Assembly (NCBI RefSeq): GCF_949987535.1
Contig: NC_080068.1
Location: forward strand, 83,043,254-83,107,253
DNA length: 64,000 nucleotides
DNA from: Balaenoptera acutorostrata
Lineage: Eukaryota; Chordata; Mammalia; Artiodactyla; Balaenopteridae
Direction of reading: 5' to 3'
Position 1 is the first letter of the stretch. Each line of letters starts with the position of its first letter. The position numbers and the translations under genes were made by a program. Under the pieces are notes generated by a model. The model was not told the origin of the DNA. It saw nothing but the letters and a program-made list of their open reading frames with translations, and did not search any database. Below are positions 44,946-57,770 of the stretch, piece after piece.

Positions 44946-45639
44946 AAAAAAAGCAAAATTAATAATAAAAAGAACTTACAAAAATTTGCTTTGAGAACAA
45001 GATTGGACACCAAGAGGAAAGAAGAAAAAAAAAATTGTCATAAAAGAGATAGGAAACAACTATCAGCTATCCTATATATATTGATAGTTAATATAGCACT
45101 ACTACTGACTACAAATATACACATTTTTGAAAATTCATTTTTTTAAACTAATTTATACCATATATTGAGCCATAAAAGCAAATTTTGATGAATTTTTAAG
45201 GATTAAATGGTTCAGGGTATTTCTTTTTTTTCTTTTTTTACCAAAACACAATGAAAATTGAAGTCAATAAAAATGAGAAATCTAGAAACCACCCAAATAT
45301 TTGAAAACTTAGCTACATACTTCTAAATAATTTATAGGTTAAAAAGTAAGTCATAAGGAAAGTTATAAAATAAGTGGAACTGAATAGAAATAAAAGTTCA
45401 ACATACCAAAATTTGGGGATAAATTTATGCCTAAATGTAAATTTAAAAGTTTAAATTCTAATTTTAGGAAAAAAAAAAACACAAGGTGAGGAAAGAGACT
45501 AAAGATCATCAGCCTTTGAATAAGTTTTTCAATAAAGGGAGTAGAGAGATTTTATTAAATATCTCACTAAATTTATGAAGAGCTCAACTGAAAATTGTGA
45601 CACTAAAACTGATATTTGAAGATACCATGAGGCAAATAT
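44946..45639. other. Unassigned AT-rich DNA, first part possibly SINE-transduced
   Basis: 44946-45028 may have been carried with the SINE at 44651 as a 3' transduction, ending in 'gaagaaaaaaaaaa'. The rest is AT-rich with poly(A) or T runs at about 45226-45239 and 45469-45478, and no gene. Confidence 0.4.
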
Positions 45640-45890
45640 TATTCAGAATTTAGTGTTAAATTGTTAACATTGATTTTCTATCTAGTATGTGTTAAATATT
45701 TTATGAATATAACATCATGTGATTCTCACAAAAAATAGGTCCTATTCAATTTTTGTGAGACGACTGAGACCTAGAAATATCAGTTTATTTGTCTAATGTG
45801 AGGCTTAGTAAGTGATAGAGCTCATTTTGGAATCCAGGTAGTGAGGATTCAGAATCTTCTCTTTCACATCATTGTGCCTCTAACTACAGT
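45640..45890 (+). repeat. MIR SINE fragment
   Basis: 'aacatcatgtgattctcaca', 'gacgactgagacctagaaat', 'gtgaggcttagtaagtgata' and 'ttttggaatccaggtagtga' align in order with MIR (fraction around the core and the 'gattcgaacccagg' end). Confidence 0.65.
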
Positions 45891-48800
45891 GGTCTTTTGA
45901 TGGCATTTTACTTTAGAGATTAGAACATACTGACTCTGCCATATAGACAATGTAAAATCAAAGAGTCTGGAAAATAAATTGAATCTGATCAAGAATCTCT
46001 TCTAACTGCTGCCAATTCTGGAACCACGTCTATAAGATTTGTAATTAATTGCTACCTTGCCACTTAATGTTTCTTCATTTCTGACATTGAGAGAACACAG
46101 CAACTAATCTGGTTTATGGCAACAGAAGTAAAGAATTCTTATTACTACTGGTCTATAATGTGTCTCTGTAGCTTCCTTTCATTAATCCTAGTTATGTATT
46201 CTATATCTATAAAGGCACTCTAACCTCTATTCTATTAACCTGTTTTATATTTGAAGACTTATCCACCCAAATCCAAGACATCTCTCAGAAATATATGCCT
46301 CTTGCTTTTCTTCTTCTGTTTTGGCTATTTTTAAACTAAATTTTATTTAACCAATATTTTTATGCTGTGAATACAGACTACGTTACATAAACTAGAACAG
46401 TAATGATTCAATGCATCTGTGGGCCTTTAAATGAAGACTTAAGCTTCCCTGTACCATCAGTTCTACACTTCAAGAGAAAAAAATCTCTCTTGGAAGTGAA
46501 TGAAAAGCACAAAACAATGCTATTCTGACAGTGTCAGGAAAAGAAGACCTATCTCCAGAATATTAAGTATATATATTTTTTCTATTGCAAACTTCCACAA
46601 TGGGCTATATGCTGGACCTACGGTAAATTTTGATGTGTGAAGAATATGAGCTAGAAAGTTATTTGAAATTGCAAAAGAAAATGCACATGAATAACAAGTG
46701 CACCTTGAGCAAGTGCTGCGTAATTATTGGCAGGTGGATATACAGTATGTTTTACCTTCTACATAGAAAAAGTCTGCATGACCAGACAAACTTTTTTTTT
46801 ATTAACACTTTATAATTTTAACAGATGTGGCTTTGGGGGTTGGTTTTATAGGCATTGCTTCCTCAGTTGATTTGGGAGAAAAGCAAAATAAATATTCCAT
46901 AAATACAGAAGCAGTAATTAATATGTTTATTAAATAGGAATTACAATTTTCAGATGAGAAAGACGCTATCTCTGAAAAAGTGATTAATTTCAAGTTTAAC
47001 ATTGAATTAACTAGTATTGAGTACTTTGCTGAAAGATATAAATGATTAATAATTTCATACATTAAAAAAGTAGAGGGGCGTAACAGTGAAATGTGTATAG
47101 TACCATAACACTTTGGTCATTAAGCCTATCCCTCCCACAAAATTCAAGATACAAGTTATCAATTGCAAAATAAGAGAAAAACATTATCTCTGAGTTATGG
47201 CTCAATCTGAAGCTTTTACCACATCATTCATGATGATAATCTTATAGGCAGCAGTGAAAATCATACTCATGGACAGCTTTTCTATTACAGAAAATGAGAT
47301 TTTTAGAGGAAAAGGGCTAAATAATTTGAATAGCACTACTTAATTTTCACCAGAAAGCCTGAACCAAATTGAATATGCAGTATTGATTACTTATTCAATG
47401 AATAAAACTCATTAGCCTGCACATAAGTAAGTAGATGGCATGACTTTATGCCATCTCTGACTAATAAAAATAAGTTATGTTTGCTTAAATTACTTAGATA
47501 TATTCATCTGTAGATTACAGGAGAGGCAAACTTGTGTCATGAATGACTTTAAAAGCTGCCTGAGTAAATTATTCATAAAAATTACTAAGTGTTCTTTGGA
47601 TGAATTAATCTACTTCTAAGTGAGGTTAATATCTCATCCTTATTAAAGCCATACATATAGGAATAATCTTGCTTTTTGAAATTGATGTATTATTATTCTT
47701 TCTAGTCTTTTATGAATGGGAGAAACAGATTTTACAAGTAAGTAGCATAAATTTGTAGTGAACTTAGCCATAGAAACTTCATTTGCTACATATAAGTGGT
47801 TTTAAGTGATAAATATAATCTGTTTTTGAATTCTTACAATCTGACTTGCCTCTTTCTATTAAGTTTAAAATATTTTCAGGATCTAAAAAGAGCAATATTA
47901 AGGTGGTTATTTGTTGATCTCTAATTCTCTGACATTGTGATAACCTGTAAGAGAATGTCTACTTCATCTTGGTGTCTGCATCAATAGAAGACAAGACTCC
48001 TTCAGACAAAGCAAATTCACAAAACTAGAAGCAACAATGATTCAATGCCCAAAGCGCTTATTCCCATCACAATTATATATGAAAAGTGTGACACAGACAT
48101 GTACATTGGCATTATATATGTTGAGAACCAATTGGGAAAGAATAAATATAAGTTAGATGTGGAACATTTTATTTCTAATAAAAGCTGGATTGGGTGCATG
48201 AAATACATGTGCTGCCACAATAATCTAGTAATGAAATATACACACTCATTCACAGGAAGTACTACACAGCTACAACTCACACTGCAGCCATAAGTCCCAG
48301 TTATTTGGCTTACTGTAGGAACCCTTGGTTAATAGCCATTGGAACTGCAATATTATAAGCAATTGTGTAGGTGAATTATGGATTTTAATTCCTTATGACA
48401 TCAATTTAGATATCTGAGTATTGGACTATTCACATACATTGCCAAGTAAATAGTATGTTTTGACTGATATTTCACTGGTTATTTAGTAATTTGAAAGGAT
48501 TATGTTGGGGGCATTTATATATTACTGCCATAATATTATTATAATATAGCTGTGATATGATTTTACTTCATTATATAACCTTTAAATAGCTATTTTTGAC
48601 AGTGTATTATGGGGAACAGAATAGTAGTGAAATACTATCCTGGAGCATTCCAAGTTCTTGGGATGGAAAAATTGGTATTATATTCAAAGTCACTTCAGGA
48701 CTTTTGAGCTCCAAGTCAAACTGTAGCAGCTCAGAAGGATCCACAAAGTACAGAGGATGCTAGTTTTGGGAGCTGCCTCATAAAGGTAGGAACAGGAGCT

Positions 48801-49454
48801 GGCCTGTGCTGATAAACCCCTGTTTTCCTCTGTAAGGACAAGATGCATCTCTAACAAGCAGAGGTTTGTTGGTTAAGCCCAATATGTTAAGATAGGGGAG
48901 GGGATGTGAAAGGAGAGCTGGGGAATGTTAGGGCTACCCTCTACTTCCCTGACTTCATATTTCCATGTGGAGGTACTTCTGTCAGAATAATACTTCCAAC
49001 ATCTATTCATACCTCCCCAATGATTTTGGCAAAATAAATAAATAAATAAAAACTGCAGTAATGTGGAATGTAAAAAATAAATACCTAAAGAACTGGATGA
49101 TTTTGCTAAGGAAATTTCCAGCCAGGATGTTGAAAATGTCATCTGATTTCTTCTTATTGCTTATAATAAGATATGAGAGGAGAGAATTACACTAAAGGAA
49201 GGAATTTAAACATGAAAGAATCAGGACTTTATGGTTTGAAAAATCCTCATCCTCTACAGATATCAAATGATGTTAAAATTAAGAAACAGTTTTGAGCAAA
49301 GATAAATTTAGGGCAGTGCCCACAAACCATAGTTCAAAGCATGTGGCAGACCAACCATGTGATTTTTAAAACTTTTGTTAAGTTCTCATAAACTATGAGG
49401 AATAAATGTTTGTTTAATGTCACTAAATATTGAAGGTATCTAAGTACAGTTCAG
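45891..49454. other. Unassigned repeat-poor DNA, 3.6 kb
   Basis: No SINE, L1, LTR or gene recognised. The overlapping sense and antisense frames at 48017-48293 (87 and 82 residues) lie in an unusually stop-poor stretch on both strands, but neither has recognisable protein features. An (AAAT)n tract of about 17 bp is at 49032-49049. Confidence 0.45.
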
Positions 49455-49483
49455 ACACACACACACACACACACACACACACA
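49455..49483. repeat. (AC)n microsatellite
   Basis: About 14 uninterrupted AC units after 'gttcag'. Confidence 0.95.
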
Positions 49484-50015
49484 AGTTCCTCTGAAGTATT
49501 CATGGGTGTGCTTCATAGATTCTCTCAATTAACAAAAAGAGCTTCTAAAACCCCTGAGATCAAGATGGTGACACAGAAGGCTTCTGACATTCCCTCCTCC
49601 TAATAACACACCAAATATACAGCTACACATGGATCAACTCCCTCTAAGAGAAATTCAGAAACTAGCTGAGTGACTCCTACATATCCAGTGACTGTGAAAA
49701 TACCCACATCAAAAAAATTGGGAAAGGTTGGGGCACATTCTTCCTATAAACCCAATTCCCTGAACAGTGACTTAAAATCAGAAGGGAACACCCAACTCCC
49801 AGCTTCTCTCTGAGGAATGAAGGGTTTGGACTACACATACAATGGCCTAACTTTAAGGCTATCACCTGAGGTATGGGTCCCCAAATCGCCTAGCTCTGAT
49901 AGCCAATGGTGTTTTGCATTCATGAGTCCCGTAGGAGTATAGCAAACAAAAAAGCAGCATTAGGAAGCACTGCAAATAGTGCAGACCATTTGGAAGAGAG
50001 AATCAATGAGAATTG

Positions 50016-50245
50016 GGAGATTGGCATTGACATGTACACACTATTATATATAAAATAGATAACTAATAAGAACCTACTGTATAGCACAGGGAAGTCTACT
50101 CAGTATTCTGTAATGGCCTATATGGGAAAAGAATCTAAAAAAAGAGTGGATATATGTATATGTATAACTTATTCACTTTGCTGCGTACGTGAAACTAACA
50201 CAACATTGTAAATCAGCTATACTCCAATAAAAATTTTTTAAAAAG
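50016..50245 (+). mobile_element. L1 3'-end fragment nested in the old L1M
   Basis: 'ggcattgacatgtacacact', 'aagaacctactgtatagcac', 'ttcactttgctgcgtacgtg', 'aacacaacattgtaaatcag' and 'ctatactccaataaaaattt' are the terminal part of a cetartiodactyl L1 3' UTR, a different lineage from the 3' UTR of copies 1-3. It is a 5'-truncated insertion with a short tail. No clear TSD is visible. Confidence 0.75.
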
Positions 50246-50409
50246 ATAGAAATCTAGATATAATTCAGGTAGAAGAGGAGAGCGAACTAAGATTTTTAAA
50301 AAGTGAAGTAATTCTCCAAGAACTATCTACTCCATTAGGAAGGGCAACATAAGGATAATGGGTATCTCAGAAGAGAGGGAGAAGGGAACAGAGAGTTTAT
50401 TTAAAGAAA

Positions 50410-50865
50410 TAACAGCTGAGAATTTCTCAAAATTGGAGAAGGAGCTGAATGTATAAGTCCGTGAAGCTAAGAGGACACCTAATTATCTCAATGCAAAAAG
50501 ATGTCTCCAAGATACATAATATTAAAATAGTCAATGACAAAAAGAATTTTAAAAGCAGCCGGGGGGAAAATAGTAACCTACAAGGGAACCCCAATTAGGC
50601 TATACACAGATTTCTCAGCAGAATCTCTACAGGCCAGGAGAGATGGAGAGTGTGGAAAGACATACTAAAAATATTGAAAGATAAAATCTGTCAGCCAAGA
50701 ACACTCTATTCAGCAAAGTTACCTGTCAGATATGAAGGAGATATAAAGGCTTTTTTAAACAAACAAAGGCTGAAGGAGTTCACTGCCACTAGATCTACCT
50801 TACAAGAAATGTTGAAAGGAGATTTTCTACCTGAAACAAAAAGGCAAAAGTACACAAAACTTTGA
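50410..50865 (+). pseudogene. Old L1 ORF1 C-terminal domain remnant
   Basis: The last open frame, 50650-50865, reads 'DILKILKDKICQPRTLYSAK', then 'RYEGDIKAFLNKQRLKEF', the ORF1p C-terminal domain. Upstream codons in other frames ('AENFSKLEKELNV' near 50415) continue the similarity. No coiled coil or native start is present. Confidence 0.75.
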
Positions 50866-51290
50866 GTAAGGTAATAAATAGACAGAACTAATCAGAAAAT
50901 TGCAACTGTAAATCAGAATAGGCTGTTAAACAATTATAGCATAAAGGTTAAAGGTTAAAATAAGTTAAAATAACTATAGCTTCAATTTGGTAACAAACTC
51001 ACAACATAAAAAGGGATAACTTGAAATAACAAAAACATAAAAGGGGAAGAGGAAAAGGATGGATCTCGTATAGACAAATAAAAATTAGAAGCTATCAGAC
51101 TGTTTTATCTATAGGCATTTTATACAAACCTCATGGTAACCACAAAATAAATCTAGAGCAGAGACACAAAAGTCTTTTTTTAAAAAAAAGAGGACACAGA
51201 AAATTTTAGAAAGGCACAAAGCTAAAACAGCAGACAGAAACACAAGAAAAAACAATGGAGTTATAGAGCAACCAGCAAATAAAAGATAAA

Positions 51291-51593
51291 ATGGTAGTAC
51301 CAAATCCGTATCTGTCAATAATCACCCTGAATGTAAATGGATTGAATTCAACAATCAAAGGACATGCTGTGGCTGGATGGATTAGAAAACAAGACCCAAC
51401 TATAGGCTGCTTCCAGGAGACTCATCTCAGCTCTAAAGATAAACATCGTCTTGAAGTGAAGAAATGGAACATGATGATCCAGGCAAATGGTTGCCAAAAG
51501 AAAGTGGGTGTAGCTATACTCGTATCTGACAAAATAGGCTTCAGGTCAAAAAAGTTAACAAGAGATAACAATGGACATTATATAATGATGTGA
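51291..51593 (+). pseudogene. Old L1 ORF2 endonuclease N-terminal fragment
   Basis: Begins near the native ORF2 start and reads 'LSIITLNVNGLNSTIKG' (catalytic Asn) and 'GCFQETHLSSKDKHRLEVK' (metal-binding Glu). It ends at a stop at 51591-51593. The other catalytic residues are not present, because the element is truncated soon after. Confidence 0.82.
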
Positions 51594-51640
51594 CAACTAA
51601 CCAAGAAGACGTGTTATTAATATACATACTTATAGGAGCA

Positions 51641-52619
51641 GAATGTGGGTAGACGAAAAAAAAGTATGTTGAAACACAGGCATTATAACCATCCATTTAA
51701 AATTCTACTAATAAGTCCCTGAACTACATCATTATTAGACTAAGCAACTTTAGAGTTTTCAAATATAGGTACTTAATAAAACTTGGTGTAAAACAAAAGG
51801 CAATATCATTGTCTTTGATAAAAGAAAACGATTGCTAGCATAAAATATTTCTCCTTAATTTCTCTACAGCTTCTTAATATATAATGCCCAAATTATCATA
51901 ATCTTTATAACACATGACTCTGGGTATTAATCATCATTGTTGCTAATGCCCAACTGCATACTTCTCAATAAAATGTGAAAACGTGTTCTCCTATTTATTG
52001 AATTTGCTTGATGTTGATTACTGTGTCCAAATTTGCTTTAAAATCAATAAAATGTCACTGATATTAAAAAGGTTTCACTTATAAACCACAAAATAAAATT
52101 GATCTCCTAGATATTTTGTTCCATAAAGGCTAAAATGTTAATGCATTTGCTAGAATTGTATAACACAAAACTTGCCCATCCTCTCTGGAATTTAACTTAT
52201 TCATAATCTAGTTTCACTGATTCTAAGCTTCCTCATCTATAACTAGATTTTATTATATGTTTATATTTGAATTTTTTTGCAATTTGCATATTAAATTTAC
52301 ATATGACCTACCCAGTGAGCTCAAGACCAACTCACCAACCTTCTAGACCAGGAGAGAATATGAGGACATCCTCTACTTTTTGTTGAATTAAGCTTTCAAC
52401 AAATGATTGCTGAACAAACAGATGAAGTATATAAATTTACGTATATTTGTAAGATCAAAGACTGCTAATATTCATACTTCTGACTGGCCATTTAGAAGCG
52501 AATTCTCTGCTATTCACATACTATGCACTAATTCTACAGGGGTCAATGGAGGTTATATACTTTTTTAGCACATGGACGATATTTTGCAAATGTAATTGCC
52601 CTAATCAGAGCAAGCCTAT
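51641..52619. other. Unassigned DNA
   Basis: AT-rich sequence with no supported gene or named repeat. Confidence 0.45.
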
Positions 52620-52769
52620 ACTATTCATTTATTCTTGCATGTATTCATTCATTTAACATATATTTATTGAATGCCTACTATTTGGAAGGTACACTTTTAA
52701 GCACTGGATACACAACAGTGAACAAAATACTATCTCTGCCCTCATGTGGCTTAAAATCAGGGGCTGATA
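52620..52769 (-). repeat. L2 LINE 3' end, antisense
   Basis: 'tattcattcatttaacatat', 'atttattgaatgcctactat', 'agcactggatacacaacagt', 'gaacaaaatactatctctgc' and 'cctcatgtggctt' form a clear reverse-oriented L2 3' end. A SINE has inserted at its right edge. Confidence 0.75.
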
Positions 52770-52777
52770 TGAATTAT

Positions 52778-53118
52778 TTTTTTTTCTTTTTTAAAAAATT
52801 TTATTTATTTATTTTTGGTTGTGTTGGGTCTCTGTTGCTGTGCATGGGATTTCTTTAGTTGCGGCAAGCGGGGGCTACTCTTTGTTGCGGTTGCTTCTCT
52901 TGTTGCGGAGCATGGGCCCTAGAATGCACAGGTTTCACTAGTTGTGGCACGCAGGCTCAGTATTTGTGGCTCGTGGGCTCTAGAGCACAGGCTCAGTAGT
53001 TGTAGCACACGGGCTTAGTTGCTCTGCGGCATGTGGGATCTTCCCAGACCAGGGATCAAACCTGTGTCCCCTGCATTGGCGGGTGGATTCTTAACCACTG
53101 CACCACCAGGGAAGTCCC
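52778..53118 (-). mobile_element. CHR-1-like SINE, minus strand
   Basis: Read right to left it begins 'ggacttccctggtggtgcag', has a degenerate B box ('ggtttgatccctggtctggg'), a body with repeated 'gagcc' segments, and an A/T-rich tail at 52778-52800. The possible TSD 'tgaattat/tgaattac' at 52770-52777 and 53119-53126 has one mismatch. Divergence and the 'gatccctggtc' form separate it from the younger SINEs. Confidence 0.85.
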
Positions 53119-53126
53119 TGAATTAC

Positions 53127-55827
53127 TTCTTGATAATATATTCAGTTACTCAGTTCTGTAACCCTGTTTTGTGATACATAATATGCACTTCTGACATTGT
53201 GGCCATCCGTATTTAATTAAGCCATTTCTTGGAAATCATTTGGGAAAAGTATATTTCTTGTTACAGAGTTGCTTTCTCATTTTAATTTTTTCCTTTACCT
53301 TTACTCCACTGCTGAGTAGGCAAACAGATACAACCATTTTTTTTCTGGCTGTCAATGTTCATATAACCAGGTATTATAAGGAATCACCTCTATAGCTCAG
53401 CCATCAACCCAGTATAAAAATAGTCCCACCCAATATTTCCTCTCAAGTGACAACAACTGCCTATATATATATTTTGAAACCTTTATACACAGGATATTAA
53501 AAAAAATGTACTCAAAGTGAAGTGTACAGAAAATTGTTCTCAAAACCACTTTCTTGGAATTGTTTACAAACAGCTCTGCTATCTAGCAGCCGTTTATCTT
53601 TGCACATTATTAGAAGCAAAAGAGTCAATTTTTAGAATGGTAATACATGATAATATTAGCATTTCATTTGAACTCTTAATTTCTGAATTTCATCTATTCT
53701 TCTAGTCAATTTTAGTGCACAGATGATTATCTGGTATTCCTCTTCCATGTATTTCTACTCTTTCACTTTTGTGATAGCTTATTTGTAAAAATGTCAATAT
53801 CTTTTCCATATCCTTTGCAATTTGATTTTGTTGTCTCTTCCATCTATAAGGACAGAAGGACAGAGGCCCCTTTTATCTATGAGTGGAAGAAACATATTTA
53901 CCATCCAGGAAAAAGACAAGAAGGAATATGGGTCTCTGTCGAAGGTCTGATGTTCTTAATAGTGCTGCGTTTTGCAGGGCATATAGTATATATTGCAAAA
54001 TAATAAATTAAATGTAGCAGTAGGCGTGGCACAACATAGAGAAAGACTGAAAAAGTAAAAAAAAAAAAAAAAAGGCAGTGATGTTGGGACAACATGGCTT
54101 TAGAGCTGTGGTCCCTAGTAAAAGATCCTGTAAACATACTGGCATCAAGGGCAACTTAAAAAACAATAACTCTGATTGTCAGTGTGTCACTGAGTTCCAA
54201 ATTTGAGAGTGAAACCTAAAAATTTTAAGCCCCATCAGATGAGTAGATGTAGTTGTTGATATTTCTATTATCCTAATCAGGATTAGATAAAAAACTAGAT
54301 TGAGATTTTAGGTGGAAAAAATCAGTGGATCAAGTTTCTAGGAAAAATAGAATGGACAAAAACATTTGTAAGTGATTAACACTGTTCCAGCCAAGAGTAA
54401 CACATTTCTGTTCTGAATGTGCCCAGGATTTTCCATTACATGCATGTATTCTTGCATTCTGTCTTATCTCATTTGCTCTCCCTGCCCATTGCAATTGTGA
54501 AATTCCTATTAACCTCTAATTCTACTTCATCCAAATAGTTAAAGTGTAATGCAATGACTTCCTCATATATTTCCTTTTTATCACATATCATGTTTTCTAA
54601 TAATTTATGTATTCCTATGAAGCAGCAACTAGAATAAGAACACAGTAACTTTTACATAATAGATGTCCTATAAATATCATGGACAGTAATAATATTGTTG
54701 TCAATATTATTAAAGGTGTTTACAGAATATATCATTTAATTTCTTTATTATATCTTTGCTACCATAAAATAAGCCAGCATATTCTAATGATTATATATAA
54801 AATGTCTATGCAAAATATTTTAATGACTGTTTCTCAGAAATCAACCTTCATGTGTCACAAGTAAAATTCCATTTTTCTAAAGTGTGAGGAATTTCCAACC
54901 TTAAGAAACAGAAAGATAGTGACAGTGTAACTAGGTTATAATTTTCAACTTTTTAAATAAATAGTATAGGTTGATAAATATTAGGTAATTTTTATTGTAA
55001 ATGTCACTTGAAAATGCTAGCGGCATTTGCTAAAAGATTTACCTGATACTCAAGGAAGCATTTTAATAATAATAAAAAAAAGCATTTTCCTTGGACTTCA
55101 TAGGTCTCATAGTGAATTGTTAAATGTTGATGAAAAATTTATAGATTTTAACTGTATTTTTGTATTTTTCCCATGCATTAGAAGCAACAAAAGCTAATAT
55201 CTCCTCTTTTGTTTCTTAATAGCACACAGAAACTGTCTATAAGAAAAATCAATAGGTTTTGGGAAAGGGAAAAAATAGTCTGTTATTAAAATGGACTATA
55301 TATATATACGTATAGTGGACACTTGATAGGCCACCTCTTTTATTTCTCAACTTAGAAACATGATCATTTGTCACCTATGAATTTGATGTTTTAATATATT
55401 AATCCTGGACTTGGTTTTGGGACTCTGGCATTTTTCTGTCTCAACCATAATGAAATTAATAGCTTTATGCATATCTACAATTTAAAAATGAGTAGAAATT
55501 CCACTTTCTGTGAACCTAAAACTCATTAGAAAATAGTCTATTTAAAAAGTATAAAGTGGGAACATGTAAAGAAAAGCCTAAACAAGCTAATCTTTCTTAT
55601 TTTTGAATACCAGTTCTACCCTCAATTTCATTAAGTATAACCTTTTCAATATTAATTTTTTGCCCCACTCGTGGGAAGTGTTCTTTTCGAGATTAGTTGG
55701 AAAATATTTTCTGAAGAAATCAACTTTACTGAAGGAACTATCTTACATGTCCCAATTCAGAAATACCTAAGTAACATATAATATGTTTCAATTTAAGTTA
55801 AATTTTGATAAAGTGCTTACTGACATT
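53127..55827. other. Unassigned AT-rich DNA, 2.7 kb
   Basis: No gene or named repeat is recognised. There are a (TA)n at 53462-53472, an A18-type run at about 54057-54073, and a (TA)n at about 55290-55306. Short frames (for example 53791-54003 plus, 53898-54137 minus) overlap on opposite strands and have no recognisable features. Confidence 0.45.
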
Positions 55828-55869
55828 TTACTGATATTTTAGCATGACTTACTGATATTTTAGCATAAC
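55828..55869. repeat. 21-bp tandem duplication
   Basis: A 21-base unit beginning 'ttactgatattttagcat' occurs at 55828-55848 and 55849-55869 with one mismatch. A partial unit ('ttactgacattt') precedes it at 55817. Confidence 0.9.
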
Positions 55870-56984
55870 AATTAGTAAATCAAAAATAAAAATTCAAATT
55901 GTTAGCTGTCATGGTTAATTTTTTGCAATGGCACATTTCACATTGAAAATTTGGATTGATATTGTTACTATTAATGAGATATTTAACATAACATCAGTAA
56001 ATTCTAGTTATATTTGGAGACACAGAAGTCATTCAGATTTGGTTTATGTAGAAAAGTTTAAGAAAAGTACTAGAATAACTTCAACAGTGGGGGTAGGGAA
56101 TAAAGCTTAATTTGCATTTGGGTAAAGAGGGTCAGCTTAACATATAATTTAGTTTCATATTCAAAAAAATAATAAATTTACCATACCTAGGAAGGACCTA
56201 GGTAGGAATAATTAATGAGATACTGTGTTAAATATCTGGCTTTATTAACTAGCCTACTAAAAATCTTTTCATCCCTCTTCTTCCAAATAAGTGAAGGATT
56301 CTGACATTTTCTATGGGAATGTTACATTTTCCTTTCTTGACGGGTTTTGATAATATAATAGCTACAATATCTGGGAAATAGGACAGGGTAAAAATGGTAC
56401 AAGTTTTTAGTATCTTTATTCTATATATATGTATTTCTTGATTATCTGTACCTTCACTACCAACCACCTACCAGTGTTTATTCCATTTTAGTGAGCTGAT
56501 TATTCTTTTAACATGAGCAGTTTAAAACATCTATTTAAGTGCTTGAGAAGATATCAGGTCCTTTAAGAAAAGGATGTAGAATTTCTGCTTGGCTGGATGA
56601 GGAACTGCATCCTGAGGAGGAATGAAACCAATGAACAAAACTACCTGGTGCAAAGTTTAAGGATAACTTGCTAGAAAGACTGTTGTATGGTCTAACAGAA
56701 GAAAGCAAGACCTACAGGGAAATGGTAAAACAATACACAAAGCAATTAAATCAATGGTAAGTCTTGGCAGAGATATGAGACCAGTTCCATCATTCTTCCC
56801 TTGGAATCTACCACTACTGATACACTATTGGAACATCATAGTCTATATTGACAGCACACAGTTCACACATAGGAAATTTCAATATATTCAAACTTTTTAT
56901 TTATATGATTTAGTTTTTCATCATTATTTACATGACTAGAGTAGTGTGTTGGCTAAGCCTGGATATCGTTGTTTAACGAATTTA
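55870..56984. other. Unassigned AT-rich DNA
   Basis: No gene or named repeat. The 60-72 residue frames here are chance AT-rich frames. Confidence 0.45.
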
Positions 56985-57070
56985 TATAATGCCTCACACA
57001 AAGTGCCAGGCACATAGCAGGCCCTCAGTTAATATTTGTTGAGTGAATGAATAATCAATCAATCAATAAT
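56985..57070 (+). repeat. L2 LINE 3' terminus
   Basis: 'gtgccaggcacatagcaggc', 'cctcagttaatatttgttga' and 'gtgaatgaataatcaatcaa' are the characteristic sense 3' end and terminal tetramer-like repeats of L2. Confidence 0.7.
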
Positions 57071-57189
57071 CCTGGCATTGTTGTGAACTGCATTACTTAT
57101 TTCAAATTAGGAGGTGAGAATTAAGATCAGTAGTCTATTGGCTTGATCCCCTACGTTATCATTTGCCATTTTTTTATAACTGATCTGGT

Positions 57190-57770
57190 AATATTGACTT
57201 AGTTTCATTTTAAAAAATTCAGCACACCTACATTGAAACAAAAACTATGTTACATATTGAGTGTACAAAGTTAGATAAACAGCCACCTGGTCTTAGAAGA
57301 TTTTGAAATCTAGAGGTAGAGACTAACATGTAAATCAGGAATTATACTGGCAGGATTAGTGTCATAATTGGATAAGCAGAAAGTAAAATCAGAACAAGGA
57401 AATAGCATCTAATGAACTCTTGAGTTCTTTGACAAAATAAAATATTGGAAAATTTGGCTGAGTTGAATCTTTTAGGGTGAATGAAAGGAAATCAAGTGGA
57501 GAGGAAAGGACAAGGCAAAGAAATAGCAACCCCCCAGCTCAATCTGTAAGAACTTCAGCACAACTGAAATGGGTGGGGCTTGAGAATCTGAAAGACAGAA
57601 GAAATTACAACAGAAATGAAGACACTGATCCTGAAGTATCTTAGGTACCAGCTTGTCTAATGAGTTTGAACTTTATCCTGAAAGCCTCATGGACAGCAAT
57701 TGCATTATCTGAAAATGAAATATTATTTAAAGCCTCATAAGAATAAGTTGCTTAAAATAGTTATTTCATG
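57190..57770 (-). repeat. Ancient L2 LINE fragment, antisense
   Basis: 'gtctaatgagtttgaacttt', 'atcctgaaagcctcatggac', 'gaaatgaagacactgatcct' and 'ggcacacctac'-like phrases follow the antisense of L2, as at 10380-11620. It is in the opposite orientation to the L2 terminus at 56985. Confidence 0.5.

Larger units (their letters stand above)
49552..51640 (+). mobile_element. Old L1M-type L1: 5' UTR, ORF1 part and start of ORF2
   Basis: The 5' end shows CAAGATGG (49561-49568) and 'ggcttctgacattccctcct', 'agctacacatggatcaactc', typical of older mammalian L1 5' UTRs. After a younger L1 tail (50016-50245) the element continues with the ORF1 C-terminal half, an inter-ORF region of about 0.4 kb, and the N-terminal part of ORF2, then stops at about 51640. 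The 3' two-thirds of ORF2 are missing. Divergence from copies 1-3 shows that it is a different and older lineage. Confidence 0.78.
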
